A stretch of DNA of 64,000 nucleotides, taken from the NCBI RefSeq assembly GCF_003751945.1, contig NZ_RJKL01000001.1, positions 1,550,001-1,614,000 of the forward strand, read 5' to 3'. The notes under the pieces were generated by a model. That model was not told where the DNA came from. It worked only from the letters and a program-made list of their open reading frames with translations, and made no database searches. The position numbers and the translations under genes were made by a program. The stretch comes from Couchioplanes caeruleus (lineage in GTDB: Bacteria; Actinomycetota; Actinomycetes; Mycobacteriales; Micromonosporaceae). Positions 1 to 8,336 of this stretch are shown here, in pieces (positions within the stretch are counted from its first letter, which is position 1; each line of letters opens with the position of its first letter).

Positions 1-1
1 C

Positions 2-250
2 CTGGAGGACGCCGTCGTCCTCGCCGCCGTCGCCGACCGGCCGGGCGGGCTCGCCGAGTACGACCGGCAGCGCCGCCCCCGCAGCCAGCAGGTGGCCAGG
101 GCGTCCCGCGCGATCGGCCGCTTCGGTCAGCAGGCGCACCATCCGGTCGCCGCGGCCGTCCGCAATGCGATCCTGCGCCTGACGCCGCCGCGGCTCGCGC
201 TGCGCTCGATGGCCCGCTTCGCCGACTGGCAGCCGCCATCGCTCGAATGA
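2..250 (+). CDS. FAD-dependent monooxygenase, C-terminal end (partial)
   Basis: Only the last 82 codons are in the window; the reading frame is open from the left edge to the TGA at 248-250. The peptide begins LEDAVVLAA and contains YDRQRRPRSQQVARASRAIG. This is the typical C-terminal tail of group A flavoprotein hydroxylases (PHBH fold), where an LEDAxxLA segment follows the second FAD-binding GD motif and a Y-x-x-x-R-x-x-R helix closes the domain. The substrate cannot be told from this part. The next gene is convergent, 36 bp away. Confidence 0.75.
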   Translation: MEDAVVLAAVADRPGGLAEYDRQRRPRSQQVARASRAIGRFGQQAHHPVAAAVRNAILRLTPPRLALRSMARFADWQPPSLE

Positions 251-286
251 TGCGCACCCGACCCAGCCGGCCGTCCGGCGGTCGCA

Positions 287-1171
287 TCAGGTCGTGAAGA
301 CGGTGAAGGCCACCTGGTGCACGGCGCCGTCCGCGCGGAACTGCAGGAACATCCGCTTGTCGCCGCGTTCGGCGAAGGCGGCGTGGAAGGAGAGGACGCC
401 GTCGGCCGGCGCGTCGCCGGTGGCGTTGGCCGGCAGGGGGTGCAGGTGCTTGAGGCCCTGGGTGCGGACCTCGAAGGTGGAGAGGTGGGCGTAGGCGCCG
501 AGGTACGGCTCGAGCGTCGCGGGGCGGCCGCCGCGGGTCACCTGGAACTGCAGCGCCGTCTGGGTGCCGGAGGCCACGTCGGCCGTGCCGTCGAGGCGGC
601 GCACGGTGTACGGGCCGGAACGCGCCAGCGCCCGAGGGGCGGGAACCGGGACCATCGTGGTGTCGCCGGCGATGACGAACGGCACGCCGAGAACGGTGGG
701 GTCGGCGCCCGCGGGCCGGTCGTGCGGGACGAACTCGGCGTACACCCGGTAGGCGCCGCCATCGGTGAGGGTCACCGGGGCGGTCCACGCGCCGTCGACG
801 ACCTCGGGGTGCAGATGCTGGTAGCCGGACAGATCGTCGCGCAGCACGTACATGTGCATCGGCTTGGTGTGCACGTGCCGGAAGTCGGTGGCCGGCCCGT
901 CGGGGCCGGTGATGCGCAGGGACACGATGCCCGGGCCGCGGACGGTGGGCAGGGACAGCGCCTCGGCGCGGAAGCCGTCGTAGGCGTCGGAAAGGCCGTC
1001 GTGGTGATAGGTGACCGGCGGGAGGGCCGGCGCCCGGGCCGGGCCACGGCTGTCGGCGACCAGGTAGGCGGCCGCGACGAACGCCGCGAGCACCACCGCC
1101 GCGCTCAGGCGGCGATGCCGGCCGGTGCCGGCGCGGACCGTACGGTCCGCGCCGGCGAGCCGACTGGTCAG
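287..1171 (-). CDS. Secreted/membrane-anchored protein, paralogue of the copper-locus protein at 31231
   Basis: The mature part (about 250 residues) carries two similar beta-rich halves. They contain HTKPMHMYVLRDDLSGYQHLHPE and a later LEPYLGAYAHLS...LKHLHPLP, with paired His residues suited to metal binding. The same block occurs in the protein encoded at 31231-32211 between copZ and copA (DLSGFQHVHPE, LQPYLGAYGHL, YVHVHPDG), so both belong to one family and a role in copper handling outside the membrane is plausible. The start is uncertain. A CTG at 1171 overlaps the stop of the upstream LVIVD gene and gives a basic N-terminus before the hydrophobic stretch LSAAVVLAAFVAAAYLV, as expected for an export signal. 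The first conventional start is a GTG at 1096, which would remove the basic residues. It is probably co-transcribed with 1168-2472. Confidence 0.72.
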   Translation of the reverse strand: MTSRLAGADRTVRAGTGRHRRLSAAVVLAAFVAAAYLVADSRGPARAPALPPVTYHHDGLSDAYDGFRAEALSLPTVRGPGIVSLRITGPDGPATDFRHVHTKPMHMYVLRDDLSGYQHLHPEVVDGAWTAPVTLTDGGAYRVYAEFVPHDRPAGADPTVLGVPFVIAGDTTMVPVPAPRALARSGPYTVRRLDGTADVASGTQTALQFQVTRGGRPATLEPYLGAYAHLSTFEVRTQGLKHLHPLPANATGDAPADGVLSFHAAFAERGDKRMFLQFRADGAVHQVAFTVFTT

Positions 1172-2472
1172 CGGACGGCCGCCGCGCCGGTGGGCCGCAC
1201 CAGGTACAGGCCGACGCCGATGCTCTGGACCGCGACCACCCCGTCCTTCAGGTACGGCAGGACCATCCACGTGGCGCTGTAGCCCTTGGCGTTGGAGGCC
1301 GGGTCGGTGTCGAAGTAGCCCACCTCGGGCAGCCGGGCGGAGGCGGCGGAGGTGGTGTCGAGGATGCGCAGGCCGCCGCGGTAGGAAGCCTGGAAGTGCC
1401 GGTTGCCGACCGTGTAGCCGTTGTGGTTGACGAAGGTGCCCCGCGTGGCGACGTCCTTGCCCACGTACCGGGCGGCGTCGAGCCGTTCGATGTTGTAGAC
1501 GAAGTCGGGACTGCCGCCCCGGGTGCTGATCGTCTCGTCGTTGACGATCATGTGCTTGTAGTCGGTGGTGGCGAAGCCCTGGTGGATGAAACTGGCACCC
1601 GGGTGGGCGACGCTGGACAGGACCTTGATGTTCGACTTGTCGGTCACGTCGAGGATCTGGAACCGCTTGCCCTGGCCGGTGTAGTTGAACGCGATCTCGC
1701 GCCCCGTGAACCGGGTGTCGGGACCGGCGTAGTTCACCACGATGGACTCGTGCGAGTAGACCTCCCGGTCGTAGCACGCCGCATGCTTCAGGGTGAGTGG
1801 CGTCTTGATGTCGTAGATGGTCAGGCCCTTGCGGCACGTGTTCGCGCCGGAGACGTACAGGAAGCCGGTGCTCTGGTTGATCCAGAGAGTGTGGCTGTTC
1901 GTCAGGCCGGTGAAATGAGCGTCCGGGGTGAACGTCTGAGTGGTGGTCACGCCGCGCAACCTGTTGAGGTCGAAGATCTGAATGCCGTGCGAGACCGAGT
2001 CTTTGCCGATGTAGGCGTAATTCTGGTACGTCCGGACGTCGCACCAGGATGAGTTGGTGCCGTTCGCGGCCGGCAGGTTTCCGACGTACCGCGGGTTGAC
2101 CGGGTCGGTGACGTTGACGAAGGACATCCCGTTGGAGCGGCAGTACAGGATGTACTCGTTGCTGTCGCGGGCGTCCGTCCAGTACCACATGCTCGACGAG
2201 CCGCCGCCGCCCAACTCGGACTGCGGTAGGAAGCTGAGCAGGTCGACGTTCTTGCACGGGTATTTGTCGACCTTGCCGTCGACGCAGGTCAGCGGCGCAC
2301 CGGCGAGGCGTTCGCCGCTGCGCCAGGTGGGCTCGTAGGTGCGGAGCAGCTCGGCCTGCTCGGCCCGGCCCTCCGGGGTGCCCGGATCGTGGGCCGTGGC
2401 AGGCCCGCCGGCGACGGCGAGCAGCAGGAGCGCGGAGACAGCAAGCGTCGTGCGGCGTACTCCTCGGAGCAT
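1168..2472 (-). CDS. Secreted LVIVD-repeat protein (choice-of-anchor B family)
   Basis: 434 residues starting at the ATG at 2472. A signal peptide (MLRGVRRTTLAVSALLLLAV...ATAHD) is followed by a beta-propeller-like domain built from LVIVD-type repeats such as IQIFDLNRLRG, LTIYDIKTPL, FQILDVTD and LRILDTTSAA. Choice-of-anchor B proteins share this repeat set and the NHNGYTVGNRHFQASYRGGLRILD segment seen near the C-terminus. Paired Cys residues in the N-terminal third (CVDGK, YPCKN, YCRS) suggest disulfides. Its function is unknown; it is presumably an extracellular or wall-associated scaffold. It is the first gene of a two-gene leftward unit whose second member starts at or just after its stop codon. 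Confidence 0.82.
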   Translation of the reverse strand: MLRGVRRTTLAVSALLLLAVAGGPATAHDPGTPEGRAEQAELLRTYEPTWRSGERLAGAPLTCVDGKVDKYPCKNVDLLSFLPQSELGGGGSSSMWYWTDARDSNEYILYCRSNGMSFVNVTDPVNPRYVGNLPAANGTNSSWCDVRTYQNYAYIGKDSVSHGIQIFDLNRLRGVTTTQTFTPDAHFTGLTNSHTLWINQSTGFLYVSGANTCRKGLTIYDIKTPLTLKHAACYDREVYSHESIVVNYAGPDTRFTGREIAFNYTGQGKRFQILDVTDKSNIKVLSSVAHPGASFIHQGFATTDYKHMIVNDETISTRGGSPDFVYNIERLDAARYVGKDVATRGTFVNHNGYTVGNRHFQASYRGGLRILDTTSAASARLPEVGYFDTDPASNAKGYSATWMVLPYLKDGVVAVQSIGVGLYLVRPTGAAAVR

Positions 2473-2690
2473 GGTCGGCGCCCTTTCGCGCGAAGGAGCC
2501 GGCACGGGCAGGAACAGAGCCCGCCGGTAGTGTCCTTAAACGCTAGGCAACAGTGTGACACCCGTCAATGGAAAAGATGACGGGAAGACCTCGGAAATCA
2601 CATTGACGGTCGAAATCACCAGGCATATCGCAAGTCATATGGGCCCGGCGTTATGGAGTCATCGGTCCCCCGCTGTTCTGACGTGCGAAC

Positions 2691-2719
2691 GAGGGGCTCG
2701 GCATATCGCCGAGCCCCTC
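2691..2719 (-). terminator. Perfect 12-bp hairpin, probable transcription terminator
   Basis: Arms GAGGGGCTCGGC (2691-2702) and GCCGAGCCCCTC (2708-2719) are exactly complementary with a 5-base loop. It lies 33 bp past the stop of the leftward gene at 2752-3642 and upstream of the next leftward gene. It lacks a clear U-tract, which is common for actinomycete terminators. Confidence 0.7.
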
Positions 2720-2751
2720 GGGGGCGGGGTCGGGCCGACCCCGAGCCGCAT

Positions 2752-3642
2752 CTAGCGCTTCGAGGGCGACTTTGGCGCGTCATCACGGGTGGGGTGCGGC
2801 GCCTTGCGCACCCAGCGCCAGTTCCGGACGTGCATCTCGTGCTGCGGTGCCCAGGTGGCCTTGGCGCCGGGCCAGATGGAGATCGCCTCCGCCTGCAGGC
2901 GGGCGGACACATCGGTGCCCCAGCCGATCTTCGGCGTACGGCAGTACGGCGCCGGGAAGAGGGTGCCGTCGATGGAGAGCTCCACCCTCCGATCGGCCGG
3001 GTTGACGAGGAACCGTGCCGAGTGCCACTCGGTGTCCGGCTTCAGGTAGCCGCCCGGGATCCACGCGCCGTTGCCGTCCTCGCCGTCGGACCAGACCTGG
3101 ATCTGCCCGTAGTTCGGCAGCCAGGGGTTGAGGACCCACTGGAACGCCGTACCGTGGTCGACCCGGGTGTCGAGGCCGTCCCACACGAACAGGCCGCCCT
3201 CCACCGTCTGGGCGTTGAACGGGCCGCCGGCCGTCGACGGCAGGTACGGCAGCCGGAACTCGTAGTCGGCACGGTGGGAGCAGCGCATCAGGGAGCTGTC
3301 GGGCTCGCTGAGCGGGTAGTCGTCCGTGAAACGCTTGAACGACAGCACGTGCGCCATCACGCCGCGGTTGGCGATGTTGGCGCGCAGGTTCGAGTAGCCA
3401 CCGAGGTGCTCGGCCGTGACATCGGCGGCGTTCACCGGGACCTGGCCGGCGGCCGTGTACAGCCCGTCGCCGAGGATGGTCTCCCAGCCCGACAGGTCGG
3501 TGCCCTCGCCGAGCCGGCGCCAGCCCCGATCGCCCGCCGCCACCGCCGGAAGGCCGAGGCCCGCCGACGCGGCCGCGCCGGCAACGACACCGCCGCCCAG
3601 CAGCGACAGGAAGCGTCGGCGGTCGAGACGCGAGGAGTTCAT
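2752..3642 (-). CDS. Tat-exported hypothetical protein
   Basis: 296 residues. The N-terminus MNSSRLDRRRFLSLLGGG has the twin-arginine motif (RRRFL) followed by a hydrophobic, Ala-rich h-region ending LPAVAA, so the protein is expected to be exported folded by the Tat pathway. The mature part looks like a concanavalin-type beta-sandwich (many Trp and Gly; ELSIDGTLFPAPY, FLVNPADRRVELSIDG), resembling secreted glycan-binding or 3-keto-disaccharide-hydrolase-like domains. I cannot point to catalytic residues. It is transcribed alone, followed by the hairpin at 2691-2719. Confidence 0.7.
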   Translation of the reverse strand: MNSSRLDRRRFLSLLGGGVVAGAAASAGLGLPAVAAGDRGWRRLGEGTDLSGWETILGDGLYTAAGQVPVNAADVTAEHLGGYSNLRANIANRGVMAHVLSFKRFTDDYPLSEPDSSLMRCSHRADYEFRLPYLPSTAGGPFNAQTVEGGLFVWDGLDTRVDHGTAFQWVLNPWLPNYGQIQVWSDGEDGNGAWIPGGYLKPDTEWHSARFLVNPADRRVELSIDGTLFPAPYCRTPKIGWGTDVSARLQAEAISIWPGAKATWAPQHEMHVRNWRWVRKAPHPTRDDAPKSPSKR

Positions 3643-3748
3643 CGGGAGTCCTTCCGGTGACGTGGCTACCTGATCCAGGTTGCCGCCTGCGGCTCAAACC
3701 AGGCTCAAGCGCAGGTACGGATCACCGCAAGCCGCCCGATGGCCTCCC

Positions 3749-4129
3749 TCACAGGGCGGACCGGACGAGCATGGTCGCCGGGACCGTCACCGCGACGGCC
3801 ACGACGAGCACCAGCGCGAACCGGCGCCGTACCGCCGACCGCAGGGCCTCCCGGCGCTTCGCCTTCTCCGCGCGTACCCACCGCGACGACAGATACAGGT
3901 ACGCCCCCACGAGCGTGAACAGCATCGGCACCGCGAGCAGGGCGCTGACCCACGACGACGTGTCGTGCCAGCCGTGGCCACCGCCGCAGCTCACCATCCG
4001 CCGCCCGCTTGCGCAGCGCGGCCGGCCGATGTCGTACAGGACGTCGGCCACGGCCCAGGTGATGACGGCGGTGGCGGCGACCGCGATGCCGGCGAAGACG
4101 AGCACGGACGGGAGGGTGCGACGGGACAT
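3749..4129 (-). CDS. Small membrane protein, unknown function
   Basis: 126 residues with three hydrophobic segments: roughly residues 8-30 (VLVFAGIAVAATAVITWAV), 58-82 (SALLAVPMLFTLVGAYLYL) and 103-122 (FALVLVVAVAVTVPATML). A basic cytoplasmic loop (RWVRAEKAKRREALR) lies between the last two. The ATG at 4129 is preferred because GGCAGGATGG precedes it at ribosome-binding distance; a GTG at 4147 would add six residues. Cys residues in the first external loop (PRCASGRRMVSCGGG) could form a disulfide. No family was recognised. Confidence 0.6.
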   Translation of the reverse strand: MSRRTLPSVLVFAGIAVAATAVITWAVADVLYDIGRPRCASGRRMVSCGGGHGWHDTSSWVSALLAVPMLFTLVGAYLYLSSRWVRAEKAKRREALRSAVRRRFALVLVVAVAVTVPATMLVRSAL

Positions 4130-4151
4130 GGCCACCATCCTGCCCACCGGA

Positions 4152-4182
4152 CGGGGCGGTGCCGACGTCCGGCACCGCCCCG
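4152..4182 (-). terminator. Perfect 12-bp hairpin, probable terminator
   Basis: CGGGGCGGTGCC (4152-4163) pairs exactly with GGCACCGCCCCG (4171-4182) around a 7-base loop. It lies just past the stop of the leftward beta-propeller gene (4201-5433) and before the next leftward gene. Confidence 0.7.
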
Positions 4183-4200
4183 TGGATCGTCGACCGGGTG

Positions 4201-5433
4201 CTATCGCGTGCCGGATCCGGACCGGCCGTTACATCCGTACGAACAGGGCGTGCTGAACTGGGCGAAGTGCGGACGGCTGAGGCCGCCAAGGGCGGTGAAC
4301 TCGCCGCCCACCGCGATCCGGCCGAGCGTGGGGTGGACGTCCATGCTGAGCACTCCCCACTTGCCGTTGCTCTTCGGGTTCCAGTCGAGCAGCTTGCCGT
4401 TCGCGGCGTTCAGCGCCGCCAGCTTCGGCTGGCTGCGCAGCGTGGCCGGACACCACGAGGTCGCGGTCCGCGACGGGCCGGGGCAGGCGACGGTGAAGTG
4501 CCCGCCGGCGTACACCGATCCGCCCAGATGCGTGATCGCCTGCACGTCGCCGTCCGTGACCGTGCTCCAGACGAGCTGGCCGTCCGGCCGGTAGGCGGCC
4601 ACCCGCCCGCCGGGTCCGGCCAGTGCCGCGTACACCTTGTCCGGTGCGACAGTGAGCGCACCGACGGCGTACGGCGTGACGGGACGGAACGTCGTGTCGA
4701 CCCGTCCGTCGGTGAGCCGGAGGGCGGCCAGCCGTGCGGTGCCGTCGGCCCCGTTCAGACGCTTGAACCCGCCGCCGACGTAGAGCCGGGAGCCGGCCAC
4801 GGTCAGCGTCTTGACCTCCCCGTCGGCGCCGCTGCCGAAGGTTTCCAGGGCGCCGCTGGTCAGGTCGAATGCCGCCAGGTTGCGCCGCGCGCGGCCGTCC
4901 ACGGCGCTGATCGCCCCGCCCAGGAACAAGCGTCCGCCACCCGCGGCGAGCGCGTGGCCCTCTCCCTTGACCGTGTGCCGCAGCGTGCCGACGGCACCGG
5001 TCCTCAGGTTGATGTTCGCCAGGCCGCCGCGTGCCTGATCACCCACCGTGGTGAACTTGCCGGTGATGTACAGCGACTGTCCGAACGCGGTCAGCCCCCA
5101 GACGGTGCCGTTGGTGGCCGGCGCCCACGGCAACAGCTCACCGGTACGGGCGTTCAGGGCGGCGAGCCGTTTGCGCGGCACCGATCGCCCGTCGACGATG
5201 GCGTTGCGGAAACTGCCGCCCACGAACACCGTGTTACCGGCGTACGCGGTGGCGTACACCAGGCCGTCGAATCCGACCGAGCCGGTCGGCCTGACGGACA
5301 CCAGCGGAGTGGCCGCGACGGCGGCCGTGGGTATCCCCGCCGCGACGAGTGCGCCGGCGAGCAGAATTCCAAGGTGGCGCCGCCGCGGGAAGGCGGGGCG
5401 CGCAATCGAAGCGAATCGCATGGATGCGACCAT
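4201..5433 (-). CDS. Secreted beta-propeller repeat protein (delta-60/DUF5122-like)
   Basis: 410 residues with a signal peptide (RRRHLGILLAGALVAAGIPTAAVAA). The rest is a run of about six to seven repeats of the kind NTVFVGGSFRN...LAALNARTGELLPW, SLYITGKFTTVGDQARGGLANINLRTGAV and RLYVGGGFKRLNG. This is the delta-60/DUF5122 beta-propeller signature in which GG.F...G...LA.LN alternates. The C-terminal region has four Cys (VACPGPS, SWCPATL, PCSYGC) that may be disulfide-bonded. It is extracellular with no enzymatic motif. It is divergent from the hydrolase at 5576. Confidence 0.75.
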   Translation of the reverse strand: MVASMRFASIARPAFPRRRHLGILLAGALVAAGIPTAAVAATPLVSVRPTGSVGFDGLVYATAYAGNTVFVGGSFRNAIVDGRSVPRKRLAALNARTGELLPWAPATNGTVWGLTAFGQSLYITGKFTTVGDQARGGLANINLRTGAVGTLRHTVKGEGHALAAGGGRLFLGGAISAVDGRARRNLAAFDLTSGALETFGSGADGEVKTLTVAGSRLYVGGGFKRLNGADGTARLAALRLTDGRVDTTFRPVTPYAVGALTVAPDKVYAALAGPGGRVAAYRPDGQLVWSTVTDGDVQAITHLGGSVYAGGHFTVACPGPSRTATSWCPATLRSQPKLAALNAANGKLLDWNPKSNGKWGVLSMDVHPTLGRIAVGGEFTALGGLSRPHFAQFSTPCSYGCNGRSGSGTR

Positions 5434-5523
5434 AGAATTCCAGACAATCAGGATTTAAGCGAACAGAAGACGTACGCCCTAAAGGGCGACCGCGTGGCCG
5501 CGAAAAGACCGTTGACGAGCCTG

Positions 5524-5558
5524 GCTAATGACGTTAGCTTGTAGCTAATCACATTAGC
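5524..5558. promoter_or_regulatory. Tandem 15-bp palindromes, probable TetR operator
   Basis: Two copies of GCTAAT-NNN-RTTAGC lie at 5524-5538 and 5544-5558. The second is a perfect inverted repeat (arms GCTAAT and ATTAGC); the first has one mismatch. Their centres are 20 bp apart, close to two helical turns, so two dimers could bind one DNA face. They end 17 bp before the ATG of the hydrolase gene that is coupled to a TetR gene, which is the likely ligand protein. Confidence 0.72.
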
Positions 5559-5575
5559 CAAGCTCGGAGGTCGGT

Positions 5576-6409
5576 ATGTCGGAGCTCCTCACCGTCGACG
5601 GCGGCACGATCGCGTACGAAGTCACCGGCGCCGGCCCGCTGGTCGTCCTGGCGCACGGCATGGGCGACAGCCGCGCGTCCTACCGCTTCGTCGCGCCCCA
5701 GCTCGTCGGGGCCGGCTATCGCGTGGCCGCCGTCGACCTGCGCGGCTGCGGCGAGTCGAGCGCCGGGTGGCCGTCCTACACCCGCACCGACATCGCGGGC
5801 GACCTCATCGCGCTGGTACGGCACCTCGGCGGCCCGGCCGTGCTGGTGGGGCACTCCATCTCGGGCGGCGCGGCCACCATCGCCGCCGCTCGCGCGCCCG
5901 AGCTGATCGAGGGCATCGTCGAACTGGGGCCGTTCACCCGCAAGCAGTCGATCCGCCTGGGCGACCTGCGGGTGCGGCGCTATCGCAGCGGCATGACCCG
6001 GCTGCTGATGACCGGCATGCTCGGCAGTGTGACGTGGTGGCTGCGATACCTCGACGTCGCCTTTCCGGGACGCAGGCCGCAGGACTGGGCGGAGCAGTCG
6101 CGACGCATGGCGGCCATGCTGGGCGAGCCCGGCCGGATGACGGCGATGCAGCGCATGGGCCGGTCCACGCCGGCCGACGCCGGGGCGCAGCTCCCCCACG
6201 TCCGCTGTCCCGCACTGATCATCGAGGGTTCCCTCGATCCCGACTGGGCCGATCCCCGCGCCGAGGGCGAGGCGATCGTGGCGGCGATGCCGGCCGGGAT
6301 CGGCGAACTGGCGGTGATCGAGGGCGCGGGCCACTATCCGCACACCCAGTTCCCCGACGAGACCGCGGCCCTGGTGCTGGCGTTCCTCACGGCGCACGCC
6401 CGTGCCTAG
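5576..6409 (+). CDS. Alpha/beta hydrolase
   Basis: 277 residues, full length for the fold. The oxyanion-hole HGMG motif near residue 30 (LAHGMGDSR), the nucleophile elbow GHSISGG near residue 96, the acid in EGSLDPDWADP and the catalytic His in EGAGHYPHTQFPDE are all present. It is probably an esterase or similar hydrolase with an unknown small substrate. GGAGG at 5566-5570 supports the ATG. The TetR gene overlaps its last 8 bp, so the pair forms one transcript, probably controlled through the operators at 5524-5558. Confidence 0.85.
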   Translation: MSELLTVDGGTIAYEVTGAGPLVVLAHGMGDSRASYRFVAPQLVGAGYRVAAVDLRGCGESSAGWPSYTRTDIAGDLIALVRHLGGPAVLVGHSISGGAATIAAARAPELIEGIVELGPFTRKQSIRLGDLRVRRYRSGMTRLLMTGMLGSVTWWLRYLDVAFPGRRPQDWAEQSRRMAAMLGEPGRMTAMQRMGRSTPADAGAQLPHVRCPALIIEGSLDPDWADPRAEGEAIVAAMPAGIGELAVIEGAGHYPHTQFPDETAALVLAFLTAHARA

Positions 6410-6962
6410 GGCGGGACTCGACCCGGCGACCGTGGTCGCCGCGGCGGCCGCTCTCGCCGACGACGCCGGGCTCGACAACGTGACCATGAGCCTGCTGGCC
6501 GAGCGGCTCGGGGTACGCACGCCCTCGCTCTACAAGCACGTCAGCAGCCTGGCCGACCTCCACCGGCGGATCGCCGCGCTGGCGCTCACCGAGCTCGGCG
6601 ACACCCTGCGCGACGCGCTCCAGGGGCGCTCCGGGCGACCCGCGCTCGCGGCCGCCGCTTGCGCGATCCGGGCCTACGTGGTCGAGCACCCGGGGCGGTA
6701 CGCGACCACGATCCGCCTCGATGCCGCCTCGCCGGACGATCCGGTCGCGGCGGCGGGAGCCCGGGTGCTGGACTCCCTGTCCGCGGTACTGGCCGGCTAC
6801 CGGCTCGATCCCGCCGACACCGTGCACGCGCTGCGTCTGCTGCGCAGCCTGTTCCACGGCTTCGCGGTGCTCGAGGCCGCCGGGGGCTTCGAGATGGACA
6901 CCGACGTCGACGACAGCTTCGACTGGCTGATCGGCTTCGTCGATCGTGCCCTGACCTCGTAG
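6402..6962 (+). CDS. TetR/AcrR family transcriptional regulator
   Basis: 186 residues. The N-terminal helix-turn-helix reads NVTMSLLAERLGVRTPSLYKHVSSLADLHRRIA, with the YKHV recognition-helix end usual in TetR proteins, followed by an all-helical ligand domain with LRSLFHGFAVLEAAGGF typical of the WHG-type TetR C-terminal domain. It is coupled to the hydrolase by an 8-bp overlap. The tandem palindromes upstream of the hydrolase are its expected binding sites, giving autoregulation; this is inference from position. Confidence 0.87.
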   Translation: MPRAGLDPATVVAAAAALADDAGLDNVTMSLLAERLGVRTPSLYKHVSSLADLHRRIAALALTELGDTLRDALQGRSGRPALAAAACAIRAYVVEHPGRYATTIRLDAASPDDPVAAAGARVLDSLSAVLAGYRLDPADTVHALRLLRSLFHGFAVLEAAGGFEMDTDVDDSFDWLIGFVDRALTS

Positions 6963-7078
6963 TGACCCTCGGCGATCGGGCCGGGTCCGGTTCTGCACGT
7001 CCGGCGCGATCCTTGCCGCAGCGCAACGGCGCTTGAGCGGCGCAGATGCGCGCTCGGCACACGGCTATGGTGGGGCGC

Positions 7079-7555
7079 ATGACCACGCCCGAGTCTCCTC
7101 TGACAGCGGCGTTCAGCATGGATCCGCTACGACCGCCGGCGTCCCCGCCGGCCGAGGAACTGGCGCAGGACTTCGACGCCGAGACCGTGACCGACGTGCG
7201 GCATGCCGTTCGCCGGCGCGCCGAGAAGGCGGGGCTCGCCGGCGACGCCCTCGAAGGCTTCGTCATCGCGGTCCACGAACTGGTCGCCAACGCGGTGCGC
7301 CACGGCGGCGGCCGCGGTTCACTGCGGCTGCGCCGCGACGACGACACCCTGGTCTGCGACGTCACCGACTACGGCACGGGGTTCCCCCACGGGCTACCCG
7401 TTGCCGGCGGCCCGCCGCCGGCGAACACCCCGGGCGGTCGCGGGATTCTGATGGCCCGGCACTTCACCGACAGCTTGTTGTTCAGCGACGGCCCGGACGG
7501 CGTGACGGCAACCGTGACCGTCTGCCTGCCGGTGGCGGACACCCGGGATCGGTAA
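7079..7555 (+). CDS. ATP-binding protein, HATPase/anti-sigma-factor-kinase-like
   Basis: 158 residues. A GHKL-type ATPase fold is shown by the N box AVHELVANAVRHGGG, the G1-like segment VTDYGTGFP and the G2-like segment PGGRGILMARHFTD. This size and layout match the stand-alone SpoIIAB/RsbW-like ATP-binding proteins that are abundant in actinomycetes and act on anti-anti-sigma factors or sigma factors. No partner gene is adjacent. The ATG at 7079 is chosen; an upstream in-frame ATG at 7046 lacks a ribosome-binding site. Confidence 0.78.
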   Translation: MTTPESPLTAAFSMDPLRPPASPPAEELAQDFDAETVTDVRHAVRRRAEKAGLAGDALEGFVIAVHELVANAVRHGGGRGSLRLRRDDDTLVCDVTDYGTGFPHGLPVAGGPPPANTPGGRGILMARHFTDSLLFSDGPDGVTATVTVCLPVADTRDR

Positions 7556-7595
7556 TCCCTCCTCCGACATCGCTCCCGGACGCAGGCCTTTCGAA

Positions 7596-7637
7596 AAAAC
7601 CGACCGGCCGGTATGTACATACCGGCCGGTCGGTTTT
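7596..7637. promoter_or_regulatory. 42-bp perfect palindrome abutting a TetR start codon
   Basis: The sequence is exactly self-complementary over 42 bases, centred between 7616 and 7617 with core GGTATGTACATACC inside ACCGACCGG/CCGGTCGGT outer arms. Its last base is next to the ATG of the TetR gene at 7638. The ACCGACCGG...CCGGTCGGT half-sites resemble known actinobacterial TetR operators. With A-runs on the left and T4 on the right it could also fold as a bidirectional terminator for the gene ending at 7555. Confidence 0.8.
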
Positions 7638-8285
7638 ATGCTCTCCGGTGTGAAGGAGACCCATACGCAGCGCGTCCCGGCCACGGCCAAGGGAGAGGCG
7701 ACGCGGGCACATCTGCTGCGCACGGCCGCCGCGATCTTCGCCGAGCGCGGATACGCGGCGACCACACAGAGCGACCTGATCGCCGCGTCCGGGCTGACGA
7801 AGGGCGCGTTCTACTTCTACTTCCGCAGCAAGGCCGACCTCGCCCTCGCCGTGCTCCAGGAGCAGAAGGGCCGATGGCTCACGGAGGTCGGGGAGCGTGT
7901 CCTCGCCGAGCCGACGGCGTCGCAGCAGCTGCGGGCACTCGTACCGACCATGCTCGACCTCATCTCGCGCGAACCGGCGGCATGGAGTGTGACCCGGTTG
8001 ACCCGGGAACTGTCGGCCGACCCGGCGCTGGCGGCCGACGTCTCCAAGGTTCCGGCCGAGTGGCTCGCGTTCATCGCCGACGTCATCCAGCGCGGTCAGG
8101 CCGACGGCGACCTGCGTGCCGGCCTGAAACCCGAGTTGGTCGCGGCGGTGCTGGTGGGCGCCTTCGACGGGCTGAAGGACCTGACCGACGTGCTGGAACC
8201 CGGGGACAGGGGCGGCGTGGCGTTCACCGAGCGGGTGCACACGTTTCTCGCGCTCGTGGAGCTTGCCCTGGTCACCCCGGCCTGA
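7638..8285 (+). CDS. TetR family transcriptional regulator
   Basis: 215 residues. HTH: AAIFAERGYAATTQSDLIAASGLTKGAFYFYFRSKADLALAVLQEQ, with the F-Y-F-Y-F-x-S-K end that resembles gamma-butyrolactone-receptor-like and related TetR proteins. The C-terminal helical domain is of the usual length. The ATG at 7638 directly follows a 42-bp palindrome, implying either a leaderless transcript or a start at the GTG at 7650. The regulator very probably binds that palindrome and controls itself. The SDR gene 51 bp downstream is the likely co-regulated target. Confidence 0.87.
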   Translation: MLSGVKETHTQRVPATAKGEATRAHLLRTAAAIFAERGYAATTQSDLIAASGLTKGAFYFYFRSKADLALAVLQEQKGRWLTEVGERVLAEPTASQQLRALVPTMLDLISREPAAWSVTRLTRELSADPALAADVSKVPAEWLAFIADVIQRGQADGDLRAGLKPELVAAVLVGAFDGLKDLTDVLEPGDRGGVAFTERVHTFLALVELALVTPA

Positions 8286-8336
8286 CCGGCTTTCTTTCCC
8301 ACACCTCATGACGAGCAAGACACCCCGGGAGGACTC

